Positions 54,123 to 62,466 of a DNA stretch of 64,000 nt are shown in pieces; within the stretch, counting starts at the first letter, position 1, and each line of letters opens with the position of its first letter. Location of the stretch: positions 62,001 through 126,000 of the forward strand of contig NZ_BONF01000014.1 of assembly GCF_016862575.1 (NCBI RefSeq), given 5' to 3'. The notes beneath the pieces were generated by a model. It did not search any database. It saw only the letters and a list, made by a program, of their open reading frames with translations, and was not told the origin of the DNA. The stretch is from Catellatospora bangladeshensis. GTDB lineage: Bacteria > Actinomycetota > Actinomycetes > Mycobacteriales > Micromonosporaceae. The position numbers and the translations under genes were made by a program.

Positions 54123-56909
54123 TCAGCGCCGCGTGCCGACCCGGTCGCCGGCCAGCCTCGCCCGGACCTGCGCCGCCTCAGGTGGGTCGCGGTCGTCGAG
54201 CAGCGCCAGCGCCTGCTGCCATGCCGTACGGGCGGCCGTGCCGTCACCGGCCGCGGCGAGGGCGTCGCCGAGGTGGCTGAGCACGAGCCCTTCCAGGTGG
54301 CCGTCGCCCAGCTCGTGATAGATGCCCCGGGCCTGCCGGAACGCTGCCGCGGCCCGCTCGTGCTCGCCCAGGTGGTGGTGGGCGTAGCCGATGCTGTCCA
54401 GCGTCGAGGCGATGCCGCTGCGGTCGCCCAGCTCCTCCAGCCCGGCCAGCGCCGCGCGGCAGTGCTCCAGCGCCGCGACATGATCACCCTGCAGCGCGTG
54501 GCACCAGCCGACCGCGTTGCGGGCCCGCGCCACCCCGTGCGCGTCACCGGCGGCGACCAGGATCTCCAGGCCCCGCCGGGCGTGCTCCAGCGCCTGCCCG
54601 AACCCGCCCCGCCGCTCCCACATCAGCGACAGGTCCAGCTCGACCCGGCTCTGCCCGGTCAGGTCGCCCGCCTCTCGGTAGAGGACGCCGGCCTGCCGCA
54701 GCTCGGCCTGCGCCTCGTCCATGCGGCGCAGCCGGATGTACGCGCGGGCGAGCGACCGGTGCGCCACCGCCCGGGCCCGGGGCATGCCGTCCTGCCGCGC
54801 CGCCGCCACGGCGAGCTGCTGGACCGTGGCCAGGTCGGCCCAGTGCCCACGGCGGTCCAGATAGGTCGCCAGGGTCCGGGCCAGCCGCCACGCGCGCCCG
54901 GGTGACACGTCGGCGGCTCGCTCGACGGCGGCGACGAGGACGGCCCGCTCGGCGTCCAGCCAGGCCAGCGCCTGCTCGGCGTCGGTGACCTCGGCCGGGG
55001 CGGCGGCCGCCGGGGAGGGCTCCGCCAGCGGATCGTCCGGACGCGGCTGGGTGAGCTGCTCGGCGGCGTACGCCGTGTGCAGGTAGTGGTCGAGCATCCG
55101 CAGCACGGCGGCGCGGCGGCCGCGGGCGGGTTCGAGCCGGGCGACCTCCGCGGCGTAGGCGCGTACGAGGTCGTGCAGCGTGTACCGGCCCGCCACCGGC
55201 TCGTCCGCCAGGCCCGCCCGCACCAGCTCGGCGAGCTGCCTCCTGGCCTCGGTGACCGAGGCGGCCAGCAGGCTCGCCGCCGCCGGGGCCGTCACCTCCG
55301 GCCCCGGATGCAGTCCGAGCAGCCGGAACAGCCGTCCCGCCGCCGGGGCCAGGGCGTGATACGACCACGAGAACACGGCTCGCAGGTCGGTCTCCGGGTC
55401 GCCGGTCGTGAGCGCGTCGAGCCGCCCGTCGCCGCGCAGCTCCCCCGCGACGGCCGCCAGCGGCAGGCGGCGGTTCAGCGCCGCACGGGCCGCGAGGATC
55501 ACCAGGGCCAGCGGCAGCCCGCCGCAGCGGTCGAGCATCTCGGCCACCGCGGCCGGCTCGGCGGCCAGCCGCGCGGCGCCCACCCGCCGGGTCAGCAGCA
55601 GGCGGGCATCCTCCGGGGCGAGCGGTTCGAGCGGGAGCGGGTGCGCACCGTCGGCCGCCACCAGCCCGGCGAGCTGATCGCGGGACGTGACCAGCAGCAG
55701 GCAGCCGGGCGTGCCGGGCAGCAGCGGCCGCACGTGCGCCGGGTCGCGGGCGTTGTCCAGCACGATCAGCAGACGGCGCCCGGCGACCACGCTGCGGTAC
55801 TGCGCGGCCTGGGCGTCCAGAGTGGGCGGCAGCCGCTCGGCGGGCACGCCCAGCGCGTCCAGCGCGCGGCGGACCGCGTCGGCCGGTGCCATGGCGACGC
55901 CGCCCGGATCGAATCCGCGCAGGTTCAGGTGGAGCTGACCGTCGGGGAACCGGGGCGCGATCCGGTGGGCCCAGTGCACCGCGAGCGCGGTCTTGCCCAC
56001 CCCCGGCGCCCCGGACACGACGATCGCGGGCACGCCGGCCGGTGCGTCGAGCAGCCGGTCGAGCTGCGCCAGCTCGGCCGTGCGGCCCGTGAAGGCGTGG
56101 GTGTCCGCGGGCAGCTGCGCCGGGACCGTGGCCGCGCTGCGCGGCGCCCGCTCCGCGTGCAGCAGGGCGGCGTGCGCGGCGGCCAGTTCGGCGCCGGGGT
56201 CGACACCGAGTTCCTCGGCCAGCCGCCGGCGTACGTCGTGGTAGACGGCGAACGCCTGGCCGCGCCGGCCGGCGGCCTGATACGCGATAATGAGCCTGGC
56301 GTGCCACGCCTCGTTGAGCGGCTGCCCCGCCACCGCCTCCTCCAGCGCGGGCAGCCCGTCGGCGGGACTGCCCGCGGCGACGGCCAGCTCCCCGTAGCGG
56401 GCCAGCGCCTCCTGCCGCTCGGCGGTCAGCGCCACGACGCCGGGATGCTCGGCGAGCACCGGGACGTCCGCCAGCGGCGCGCCCTGCCACTGCCGCAGCG
56501 CCTCGGCCAGCGCGGCCGCGGCGTCGCCGTATCGGCCAAGCTGCTGCGCCGATACGGCCGCGGTGACGTGATCGCGGAAGCGCAGCAGGTCCACTGCGGC
56601 GGTGGGCAGGCACAGGCGGTAGCCGTCGCCGGCCTTGCGCAGCACCGTGCTCGGGGCTCGGGCGGACCGCCCGGGTTCCAGCAACCTGCGCAGCCGCAGC
56701 ACGTAGGTCTGGATCACGTTGGTCGCGCTCGGCGGCGGCGGCCGGTCCGGCCACAGCCCGGCGACGAGGTCCTCGCGGCGCAGCAGCTGGCCGCAGTGCA
56801 ACGCCAGCAGCCCGAACACGGCGCGCTGACCGGCCGGGCCGACGTCGACCGGCTCCCCGCCGCGCCAGGCGCCGACCGGGCCGAGCACCTGAATACGCAC
56901 GTCCGTCAT
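54123..56909 (-). CDS. SARP/AfsR-like regulator (wHTH-BTAD-NTPase-TPR)
   Basis: A 928-aa transcription factor. Parts: OmpR-like winged helix (about 1-95, VRIQVLGPVGAWRGGEPVDV, AVFGLLALHCGQLLRREDL), bacterial transcriptional activation domain (~100-245, including LRRLLEPGR and EAVAGQPLNEAWHARLI), NB-ARC/STAND ATPase (~265-540, Walker A SGAPGVGKTALAV, Walker B RRLLIVLDNA), then winged-helix and TPR repeats (~600-910). This is the AfsR/SARP layout that controls secondary metabolism or development, switched by ATP and ligand binding to the TPRs. ATG 56909 has TAGCTT 11 bases upstream and no ribosome site. No biosynthetic cluster is adjacent. Confidence 0.92.
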   Translation of the reverse strand: MTDVRIQVLGPVGAWRGGEPVDVGPAGQRAVFGLLALHCGQLLRREDLVAGLWPDRPPPPSATNVIQTYVLRLRRLLEPGRSARAPSTVLRKAGDGYRLCLPTAAVDLLRFRDHVTAAVSAQQLGRYGDAAAALAEALRQWQGAPLADVPVLAEHPGVVALTAERQEALARYGELAVAAGSPADGLPALEEAVAGQPLNEAWHARLIIAYQAAGRRGQAFAVYHDVRRRLAEELGVDPGAELAAAHAALLHAERAPRSAATVPAQLPADTHAFTGRTAELAQLDRLLDAPAGVPAIVVSGAPGVGKTALAVHWAHRIAPRFPDGQLHLNLRGFDPGGVAMAPADAVRRALDALGVPAERLPPTLDAQAAQYRSVVAGRRLLIVLDNARDPAHVRPLLPGTPGCLLLVTSRDQLAGLVAADGAHPLPLEPLAPEDARLLLTRRVGAARLAAEPAAVAEMLDRCGGLPLALVILAARAALNRRLPLAAVAGELRGDGRLDALTTGDPETDLRAVFSWSYHALAPAAGRLFRLLGLHPGPEVTAPAAASLLAASVTEARRQLAELVRAGLADEPVAGRYTLHDLVRAYAAEVARLEPARGRRAAVLRMLDHYLHTAYAAEQLTQPRPDDPLAEPSPAAAAPAEVTDAEQALAWLDAERAVLVAAVERAADVSPGRAWRLARTLATYLDRRGHWADLATVQQLAVAAARQDGMPRARAVAHRSLARAYIRLRRMDEAQAELRQAGVLYREAGDLTGQSRVELDLSLMWERRGGFGQALEHARRGLEILVAAGDAHGVARARNAVGWCHALQGDHVAALEHCRAALAGLEELGDRSGIASTLDSIGYAHHHLGEHERAAAAFRQARGIYHELGDGHLEGLVLSHLGDALAAAGDGTAARTAWQQALALLDDRDPPEAAQVRARLAGDRVGTRR

Positions 56910-57081
56910 GGCCGCAGTCGAAGCTATGGCGTGATCGTCGATGCCGCAACGCGGCGCCCATCCAGCAGGACGGGCCGGGGCCGGGTGCGGATGGTGTCCG
57001 CGCCCGGCCCCGGCGAGCGGTGTGTTCACCCTCGGCCGCACTCCGATGTGGCGTGACGGCCTGGGTGTGGTGATCAGCTGA

Positions 57082-57564
57082 TCAGCAGGGATCGGTGGGG
57101 CGGACCCACCGGTGCGAGCGCAGGGTCCAGCCGGTGGCGTCGGTCAGCCCATAGCCCTGGGCGACCCAGACCTGCGCGTTCGAGTAGTTGGCGCCCTGAT
57201 ACAGGCACACGCCGTCATAGGTCGTGCTGGTGCCGTTGTTGACGATCGCCTTGACCCGCTGTGACGACGTCCAGGAGCAGACGACCGGCGTGACGCGCCA
57301 GTCGTTGTCGGCGTTCACCCAGGTGCACCGGCCGCTGCTGCCGTCGGTGTTGGGCCAGACGCAGAGCATGCCGGAGGGACAGGACAGGGCCAGGACCCCG
57401 AGGTCCGAGGCCGGGACGGGCTTCGCTGCGGTGGCGGCGGGCCTTGCCACTGCCGCCTGCGACACGGACTGGTCCGGTGCGGCGTTCGCCGCGGGGGCGG
57501 CGCTCAGCACCAGTGCTCCGCTCACCGCCAGCGCGCAGATGGCACGCCGAAGGACACGGTTCAT
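57082..57564 (-). CDS. Secreted protein, peptidase inhibitor I36-like
   Basis: A 160-aa exported protein. Signal peptide MNRVLRRAICALAVSGALVL ... ANA (about 1-30), then a linker and a beta-gamma-crystallin-like C-terminal domain with four to six Cys: CPSGMLCVWPN, GRCTWVN, VVCSWT, then VKAIVNNGTS and DGVCLYQGANYS. The pattern C-x5-C, the internal NNGTS and LY-x3-NY fit the Streptomyces metalloprotease inhibitor family I36 (SMPI-like), though identity appears low. GGGGAACC lies before ATG 57564. Divergent from the TPR/CHAT operon. Confidence 0.65.
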   Translation of the reverse strand: MNRVLRRAICALAVSGALVLSAAPAANAAPDQSVSQAAVARPAATAAKPVPASDLGVLALSCPSGMLCVWPNTDGSSGRCTWVNADNDWRVTPVVCSWTSSQRVKAIVNNGTSTTYDGVCLYQGANYSNAQVWVAQGYGLTDATGWTLRSHRWVRPTDPC

Positions 57565-57567
57565 CGT

Positions 57568-57818
57568 TGGTTCCCCGTTTCGTCGGGCGGATGTTTCGGG
57601 ATTTGTCGGAGAGGCCCCTGCGACGCCTCCAACGTAAGCCGACAACGACCCCGTTCGCCAACGATTCCTGGAAGTTTATCTATCTCTTAGCAACGGTTTG
57701 GCAGCCTGCAAGGAGCGCCGCCGATCGAGGCCGAGGACCTGCGAAAATGCACTGTCGTATGCGGACACGAGCCGGGCGGAGGAGGCCGGTTCGACAACGC
57801 CTGTGCGATGCTCGCCCT
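57568..57818. other. Divergent intergenic region
   Basis: About 250 bases separate the I36-like gene and the TPR/CHAT operon. The stretch near 57670-57700 is AT-rich (TTTATCTATCTC on the plus strand) and could hold the promoter of the I36-like gene (TAGATA or TAAACT on the minus strand). I see no clear promoter, ribosome site or operator for the rightward operon and no further gene. Confidence 0.4.
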
Positions 57819-57820
57819 TG

Positions 57821-58579
57821 ATGACGCGGTTTCTTTTACTGCTGCTGTACGTGTGCTCGTACCCGTCGCGGCGGGCGCGGCTGGTGGCGTTGGTGCTGCG
57901 GCGCAGGGCCCAATGGCGGCGGATACTGCGCGCCGGGCGGCCCGGTCCGCGGGCCCTGCACCCCCTGGTCCGGATCAGCCGAAAGCTCGCCGAGGTCAGC
58001 GAGCATGTCAACGACCTGCACCTGGGCTCCGGCCGGTGGGGCACCCTGCTCAGCCCCCGGACCGAACTGTGCCTGTGCTGGCTGATCACCGACCTGCTGG
58101 CCCGCGCCGCCTGCCACGACCGGGCCGCCCACACGACCGCCGCGCGCGCCGACGTGGCCGACGCACTGGCCGCGCTGCGCCGCTGCATCCGGCTGCGCCG
58201 CACCGCGTCGACCCGACGGCTGCGGCTGGCCCACGACCTCACGACGTCGCTGTCCGACGGCGGCGGCCTCGACGGAGGACGGCTGCTGGCCGAAACCGCG
58301 GCCCGGCTCGCCACCGCAATCACCGCCAGCGGCCAGGAGGCCCGGTCCGGCCTGCTGGAACTGTTCTTCGCCGTGCAGCGGGCCCGTATGGACGTGGCCG
58401 GCCGGCAGCTGGTTGGCCTGGACGCGCTCGACGCCATCGTCGGCCTCAGCCACCGCGTCCACCACGGCAACCGCGACCAGCCCGAAGCCGAGTTCCGCTG
58501 CGCCCGGCACCTGAGCGCGATCCTGGACGACCACTTCCAGCTGAGCGGCGACCCCGCCCGCCGCGACGAGTCGGCGTGA
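57821..58579 (+). CDS. TPR-like protein, N-terminal part (ends at in-frame TGA)
   Basis: 252 codons from ATG 57821 to TGA 58577-58579. A short hydrophobic start (MTRFLLLLLYVCSY) is followed by an Arg-rich segment and then a long helical, Ala/Arg/Leu-rich region like a degenerate TPR array (LAEVSEHVNDLHLGSGRWGT, ADALAALRRCIRLRRTASTR). The frame continues past the stop without a break to 59500, and the text on both sides is of one style. So the TGA interrupts what looks like a single ~559-aa gene: probably TGG to TGA, leaving DESA-stop-HRRWLREQ. It may be a pseudogene, a readthrough gene or two proteins. No ribosome site is visible. Confidence 0.6.
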   Translation: MTRFLLLLLYVCSYPSRRARLVALVLRRRAQWRRILRAGRPGPRALHPLVRISRKLAEVSEHVNDLHLGSGRWGTLLSPRTELCLCWLITDLLARAACHDRAAHTTAARADVADALAALRRCIRLRRTASTRRLRLAHDLTTSLSDGGGLDGGRLLAETAARLATAITASGQEARSGLLELFFAVQRARMDVAGRQLVGLDALDAIVGLSHRVHHGNRDQPEAEFRCARHLSAILDDHFQLSGDPARRDESA

Positions 58580-58621
58580 CACCGCCGGTGGCTGCGCGAG
58601 CAGGACACACCGTTCCAGGCG

Positions 58622-59500
58622 GTGGAGGCCGACGACCTCTGGATCGAGTACGTCGCCGTGGCCACGGACCCGGTAGAGCGCCGCGTCGACGCCGCCGCCG
58701 TGGAACAGGGCCAAGCCGATTTCGGCGGCCTCGTACGGCGCATGCCGTCGCAGCACCCGCTGCGGGCCGTGCACCTGGCGGCCTACGTGGACACCCGGCT
58801 CGCGATGTACGAGGCCGACCCGCAGCGATCCGATCTGCTCACCGAGGCGCTGCTCGCGGCCCACGACTCCGTCCGCAGCCAGCACCGGCCGGCCCAGCGC
58901 GCCGTGGCCGAGCTGAGACTGTCCCGCGTGCTGCGCGTCCACGCCGACGCGCAACGCCGAACCGACCCCCGCACCGCCGCGCGGACACTGGACAGAGCGG
59001 TGTCGACCGCCGCCCGTGCCGCCGCCCGAATCCGGCCGGACAGCCTCGACCACGCGCTGGGCCAGCACCTTCACGGACTGGCCCTGGAGCAGCGGTTCCA
59101 TACCACCGGCCGGCCCGCGGACCGGGACCTGGCCATCGCCGCCCTGCGACGAAGCCTCGACGGCCCCGGCCTGCCCGCGGTGTGTATCGCCGCCGGGCGG
59201 GCACTCGCCGACATCCACGCTGACCAGCTCGACTGGGACAGCACGGCGGCCGCCCTCGGCCGCGCCGTCAAGCTACTGGACGGGTTTGCGCCAGCACGAA
59301 TGTCCCACCGCAGCCGCGAACGTATCCTCGAGAACGTCAAAGCGCTGGCATCCGACGCCGCAGCGGCCGAACTCAACCGCGGTTCGGCGGCCCATGCCCT
59401 GGCCGTGCTGGAACAGGGGAGATGCGTGATCTTCGCGCAGACACTGCAGGAAGCGCACGACAACGCCGGAGCAGCGCATGCCGAACCCGCCGCACTCTGA
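58622..59500 (+). CDS. TPR-like protein, C-terminal part (CHAT-partner type)
   Basis: About 292 codons in the same frame as the gene fragment before it; GTG 58622 is the first possible start and has only CCAGGCG before it. The content is TPR-like (DLLTEALLAAHDSVR, DPRTAARTLDRAVSTAAR, ALGQHLHGLALEQRFHTTGR, ALGRAVKLLDGFAPAR). It ends in the segment that in full-length CHAT proteins comes right before the protease: AAELNRGSAAHALAVLEQGR then FAQTLQEA. Here the protease is instead a separate gene 775 bases downstream. It overlaps the next gene by 23 bases, so translation is coupled. Confidence 0.65.
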   Translation: MEADDLWIEYVAVATDPVERRVDAAAVEQGQADFGGLVRRMPSQHPLRAVHLAAYVDTRLAMYEADPQRSDLLTEALLAAHDSVRSQHRPAQRAVAELRLSRVLRVHADAQRRTDPRTAARTLDRAVSTAARAAARIRPDSLDHALGQHLHGLALEQRFHTTGRPADRDLAIAALRRSLDGPGLPAVCIAAGRALADIHADQLDWDSTAAALGRAVKLLDGFAPARMSHRSRERILENVKALASDAAAAELNRGSAAHALAVLEQGRCVIFAQTLQEAHDNAGAAHAEPAAL

Positions 59501-60275
59501 CGAGCAGGACCCCGCCGGCCCCGGCGGCTGGAACACCGCCCCACCGCCACCGCCCGGCGGCATCCCGCTGCGACCGCTGACCGCCGGTGAGATCGTCAGC
59601 GCGGCGGCCCTGCTCGCCTGGCGAAACCGGGTGACCTGCACCGTCCTGGCAGTGGCCGGCAACGCCGCCGCCGCCGGCTGCCTGCTGGTGCTGGCAGATC
59701 TCCTCCCGCATACCACCACGGCGGAATGGCTGCTGTTCCTGTCCCCCGCCGCCGCGATCCTCCTCGTCACGGGATACGCCCTGGTCGCCGCCACAGGCCG
59801 GTCGATCCAGGGGGAGCAGATCGGCGCGCTCGGCGCGCTGCGCGACTGCCGGCCCGGCCGCCTCCTGCTCACCGCGCTGCTCGCCGCGGCATCCGTCATC
59901 GCCGTATGGTTCGCGGCCGACGCGCTCGGCCATACCGCCGCGCTGGCGGCCACGGTGCTGGCTGCGGTCCCGGTCGTCACCACGACCGCGGTCACCCTGT
60001 GCGTGCAGGCCGTGGAAGGCCTCCGCCCCGCCGCCGCCCTGCGCCGGTCATGGACGCTGCTCGGCTCGAACCTCTGGCGTGCCTTCGGCTACCTGATCCT
60101 GCTCACGCTGCTCGCCACGGCGATCTTCCTGCTGGTGGGCTGCCTGTTCGTGATGTGGCCGCCGCTGCAGGGCGTGGCCGCGTTCCTCACCTCGGTGCTG
60201 TCCACGATCCTGGCCGCCGGGGTGCTGGCCCTGCTGCACAGCGATCTGCGAGCGCGCCACGAAGGGCGGCCGTGA
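59478..60275 (+). CDS. Six-TM membrane protein (glycerophosphodiesterase membrane-domain-like)
   Basis: A 265-aa integral membrane protein with a Pro-rich cytoplasmic N-terminus (GGWNTAPPPPPGGIPLRPL) and six hydrophobic segments. The segment GLRPAAALRRSWTLLGSNLW followed by RAFGYLILLTLL is like the membrane domain found in front of some glycerophosphodiester phosphodiesterases (PF10110-like), a poorly understood family common in actinobacteria. Placed between the TPR-like and CHAT genes and overlapping both (23 bases and 1 base), it is likely the membrane partner or target of that pair. No catalytic residues were recognised. Confidence 0.7.
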   Translation: MPNPPHSDEQDPAGPGGWNTAPPPPPGGIPLRPLTAGEIVSAAALLAWRNRVTCTVLAVAGNAAAAGCLLVLADLLPHTTTAEWLLFLSPAAAILLVTGYALVAATGRSIQGEQIGALGALRDCRPGRLLLTALLAAASVIAVWFAADALGHTAALAATVLAAVPVVTTTAVTLCVQAVEGLRPAAALRRSWTLLGSNLWRAFGYLILLTLLATAIFLLVGCLFVMWPPLQGVAAFLTSVLSTILAAGVLALLHSDLRARHEGRP

Positions 60276-61492
60276 TGACGCCCCCGCCCACCGAACAGCA
60301 CGAGCCGGACGACTACACCGCCGTGGCGGCTGACGGTCCGGTGGTGGTGGTCAACGTCAGCAAGTGGCGCAGCGACGCCGTCGTCGTGCTGCCCACCGGC
60401 ATCGAGGTCGTCCCGCTCCGCGCGATGACCACAGACGCGGTCGAGAAGAACAGGCAACGGCTTGACCACGCGCAGCAGTCGGTCGAGCAGGCCTACGCCA
60501 GGGAGAAAGCCGCGTATCAACGGCGGATGCTCGCCGAGGCTCAGCCGCAGGAAGTCCCAGGCGGCATCCCTGCCGCGCTTCAGGCGCTGGACGTAGCGTC
60601 CAAGGCCTACAAGGAGGCGTCAGCGCTGCTGGACAAGAGGCTGATCGAGATCACCGAATGGCTCTGGGACGCGTTGGCCGCACCGGTCCTGGACATGCTC
60701 GGCATCGGACCCGCCACGGACGGAGTCGCGCCCCGGTTGTGGTGGTGCCCGACCGGCCTGCTCACGCTGCTGCCGCTGCACGCCGCCGGCTACCACCGGT
60801 CCGGCAGGCAGGACGATCGCGTCATGGCGCACGTCGTGTCGTCGTACACGCCCACGCTCGACGCGCTGACCCGGGCCAGGAAGCATCGACCGTCGGCCGC
60901 CGAGAGGAAGATGCTCCTGGTGGCCTTGGGCGACAAACCCGGCGCGACCCGGCTCCTCAGCGCCGAGAAGGTGGAGCGGCTGCTCGTGAAGACGTTCGCC
61001 GCACGATGCACCGTGCTGTCCGGCGAGGACGCCACCGCGGCAGCGGTGCGCGCCGGGCTGCGCGAGCACGACTGGGTGCACTTCAGCTGCCACGCCGACC
61101 AGGACCTCACCGACCCGTTCCAGGGCGGCCCGATCCTGTACGACACCACCCTGAGCATCGCCGACATCAGCCGGGCGCCGCACGGAGTCGGCGAATTCGC
61201 CTTCCTCGGGGCGTGCAAGACCAACGTCGGCGGCACCACGGCGCCCGACGAGGTGATCACGCTGGCCAGCGCGCTGCACCACGCCGGATTCCGCCACGTC
61301 GTCGGCACGATGTGGTCCATCGAAGACCACGTGACGGCACCGCTCGTGGAGCACTTCTACGCGCAGCTGGCCCGCCCGGCGTTCACCCCCGATCAGGCCG
61401 CCCGCGCATTGCACCACGCTGTCGACGCGCTGCGGCTCGACGAGAAGAACTCCCTGAGCGTCTGGGCCCCGTTCACCCACACCGGGCCCTGA
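60275..61492 (+). CDS. CHAT-domain (caspase-like) protease
   Basis: A 405-aa protein with a CHAT peptidase domain (about 120-405). The catalytic dyad of clan CD is present: His273 in VHFSCHADQD and Cys314 in FAFLGACKTN. LWWCPTGLLTLLPLHAAGY and the VVGTMWSIEDH segment are standard CHAT motifs. The N-terminal ~50 residues (VVVVNVSKWRSDAVVVLP) are the region that in most CHAT proteins is fused to an upstream TPR sensor; here it follows a short new start, and a coiled helix (~55-125) bridges to the protease. TGATG overlap with the membrane gene. A proteolytic effector is the likely role. Confidence 0.88.
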   Translation: MTPPPTEQHEPDDYTAVAADGPVVVVNVSKWRSDAVVVLPTGIEVVPLRAMTTDAVEKNRQRLDHAQQSVEQAYAREKAAYQRRMLAEAQPQEVPGGIPAALQALDVASKAYKEASALLDKRLIEITEWLWDALAAPVLDMLGIGPATDGVAPRLWWCPTGLLTLLPLHAAGYHRSGRQDDRVMAHVVSSYTPTLDALTRARKHRPSAAERKMLLVALGDKPGATRLLSAEKVERLLVKTFAARCTVLSGEDATAAAVRAGLREHDWVHFSCHADQDLTDPFQGGPILYDTTLSIADISRAPHGVGEFAFLGACKTNVGGTTAPDEVITLASALHHAGFRHVVGTMWSIEDHVTAPLVEHFYAQLARPAFTPDQAARALHHAVDALRLDEKNSLSVWAPFTHTGP

Positions 61493-61513
61493 GGCCCACC
61501 GACGAGGAGCGAG

Positions 61514-61864
61514 ATGACGACCAGCCCACCGCCCGCGCCGCACGACCCGTCGCCGTACCAGGAGCGGACCGACGGCTCCTACGCCAACACGGCGGCCGAG
61601 ACGTTCACCACCGCCGAGGCCAGGCACGGCATCGTGCTGGTCACCGGCCCGTGCCCGCAGTGCCGGGGGGAAATGGAGATCGTCCTGGTGAACACGGTGT
61701 TCGCCGGTCGCGACGACGGGCCGGCCCCGCCGCCTCCCGACGGCTCGTCCGACCCGTCGTCGCGGCTGTTCATATGCACGTGTCCCCTGGAGCACGCGGG
61801 CCGGCCGGAGGGGTACAGCGGCTGCGGGGCCTACTGGAAGATGATCGTCGAGGTGGCGGCCTGA
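61514..61864 (+). CDS. Small Cys-rich (zinc-ribbon-like) protein
   Basis: A 116-aa protein with a flexible polar start (TSPPPAPHDPSPYQERTDGS) and a Cys-containing core: TGPCPQCRGEMEIVLV, later FICTCPLEHAGRPEGYSGCG. The CPQC and CTC ... GC spacing suggests a treble-clef or ribbon metal site. I know of no named family. GAGGAGCG lies before ATG 61514, 21 bases after the CHAT stop, and its own stop overlaps the next ATG by one base (TGATG). It belongs to the same operon; role unknown. Confidence 0.7.
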   Translation: MTTSPPPAPHDPSPYQERTDGSYANTAAETFTTAEARHGIVLVTGPCPQCRGEMEIVLVNTVFAGRDDGPAPPPPDGSSDPSSRLFICTCPLEHAGRPEGYSGCGAYWKMIVEVAA

Positions 61865-62466
61865 TGAGTCCTGTACTGCGGCCCGGGCCCGCCGCCACCG
61901 TGCACGAACTGCACACCGCGCAGGCCTTGGACGCCCTGCGTCGCACGGAACTCGCCCGGGTCAGAGCGGCGGCGGCCTCCTGGCGCAACGGCATCGGCGG
62001 GCTGCTGGCGGCCGTTGCCGGGTTCGGCATCGTGAAGGGGCGCTCCGACATCGGTGAGCTGACGCCGCCGTGGGCACGGGCGGTCGGCGTGCTGCTGCTG
62101 TTGGCGCTCGTGATCGGGACCGCAGGCGCGCTGTCGCTGATCCGAGCCGCGACGGGCTGGCTGCGGCTGCTGCCCATGGACGAGTTCCACTCCCCCGCGT
62201 ACCACGAGCATGTCGAGGCCTTGCTGTCGGTGCGGGCGCTGCGGCGCGGCATCGCGCTGGCCCTGGCCGGGGCGGCACTGCTGGTCGCCGCGGTCGCCGC
62301 GACCTGGTACGGGCCGGCCCGGCCGGCCGGGTCAGCGGCTGAACCAGCTCGTGTCCCACAGATGCACGTGCTCGTAGTCGTAGGTCTCGGACACGGCGCT
62401 GAAGATCAGCGTGTGGCCGTCCGGGGAGAACAGCAGATCGGTGACGAATCTCAGGCGCGCGGGTAG
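61864..62466 (+). CDS. Small membrane protein, last gene of CHAT operon
   Basis: A 200-aa protein. Residues ~1-165 contain a cytoplasmic helical start (ELHTAQALDALRRTELARVR) and three membrane segments (about 43-55, 75-98 and 138-158); WRNGIGGLLAAVAGFGIVKG and ARAVGVLLLLALVIGTAGAL are clear. The last ~45 residues run antiparallel through the WD40 gene (135-bp overlap) and look unlike a protein tail, so the true stop may have been lost. The ATG overlaps the previous stop. No known family; likely a membrane component of the system. Confidence 0.65.
   Translation: MSPVLRPGPAATVHELHTAQALDALRRTELARVRAAAASWRNGIGGLLAAVAGFGIVKGRSDIGELTPPWARAVGVLLLLALVIGTAGALSLIRAATGWLRLLPMDEFHSPAYHEHVEALLSVRALRRGIALALAGAALLVAAVAATWYGPARPAGSAAEPARVPQMHVLVVVGLGHGAEDQRVAVRGEQQIGDESQARG

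Noticed and set aside
57071-57084. Palindrome TGATCAGCTGATCA at the end of the I36-like gene
   Set aside because: It overlaps the stop codon and has no promoter nearby; it is too short for a terminator and not repeated. Treated as chance.
58577-58579. TGA as a selenocysteine codon
   Set aside because: No SECIS-like hairpin was apparent after the codon, the position is not in a redox motif, and TPR-like proteins have no selenoprotein precedent. Nonsense mutation or readthrough is simpler.
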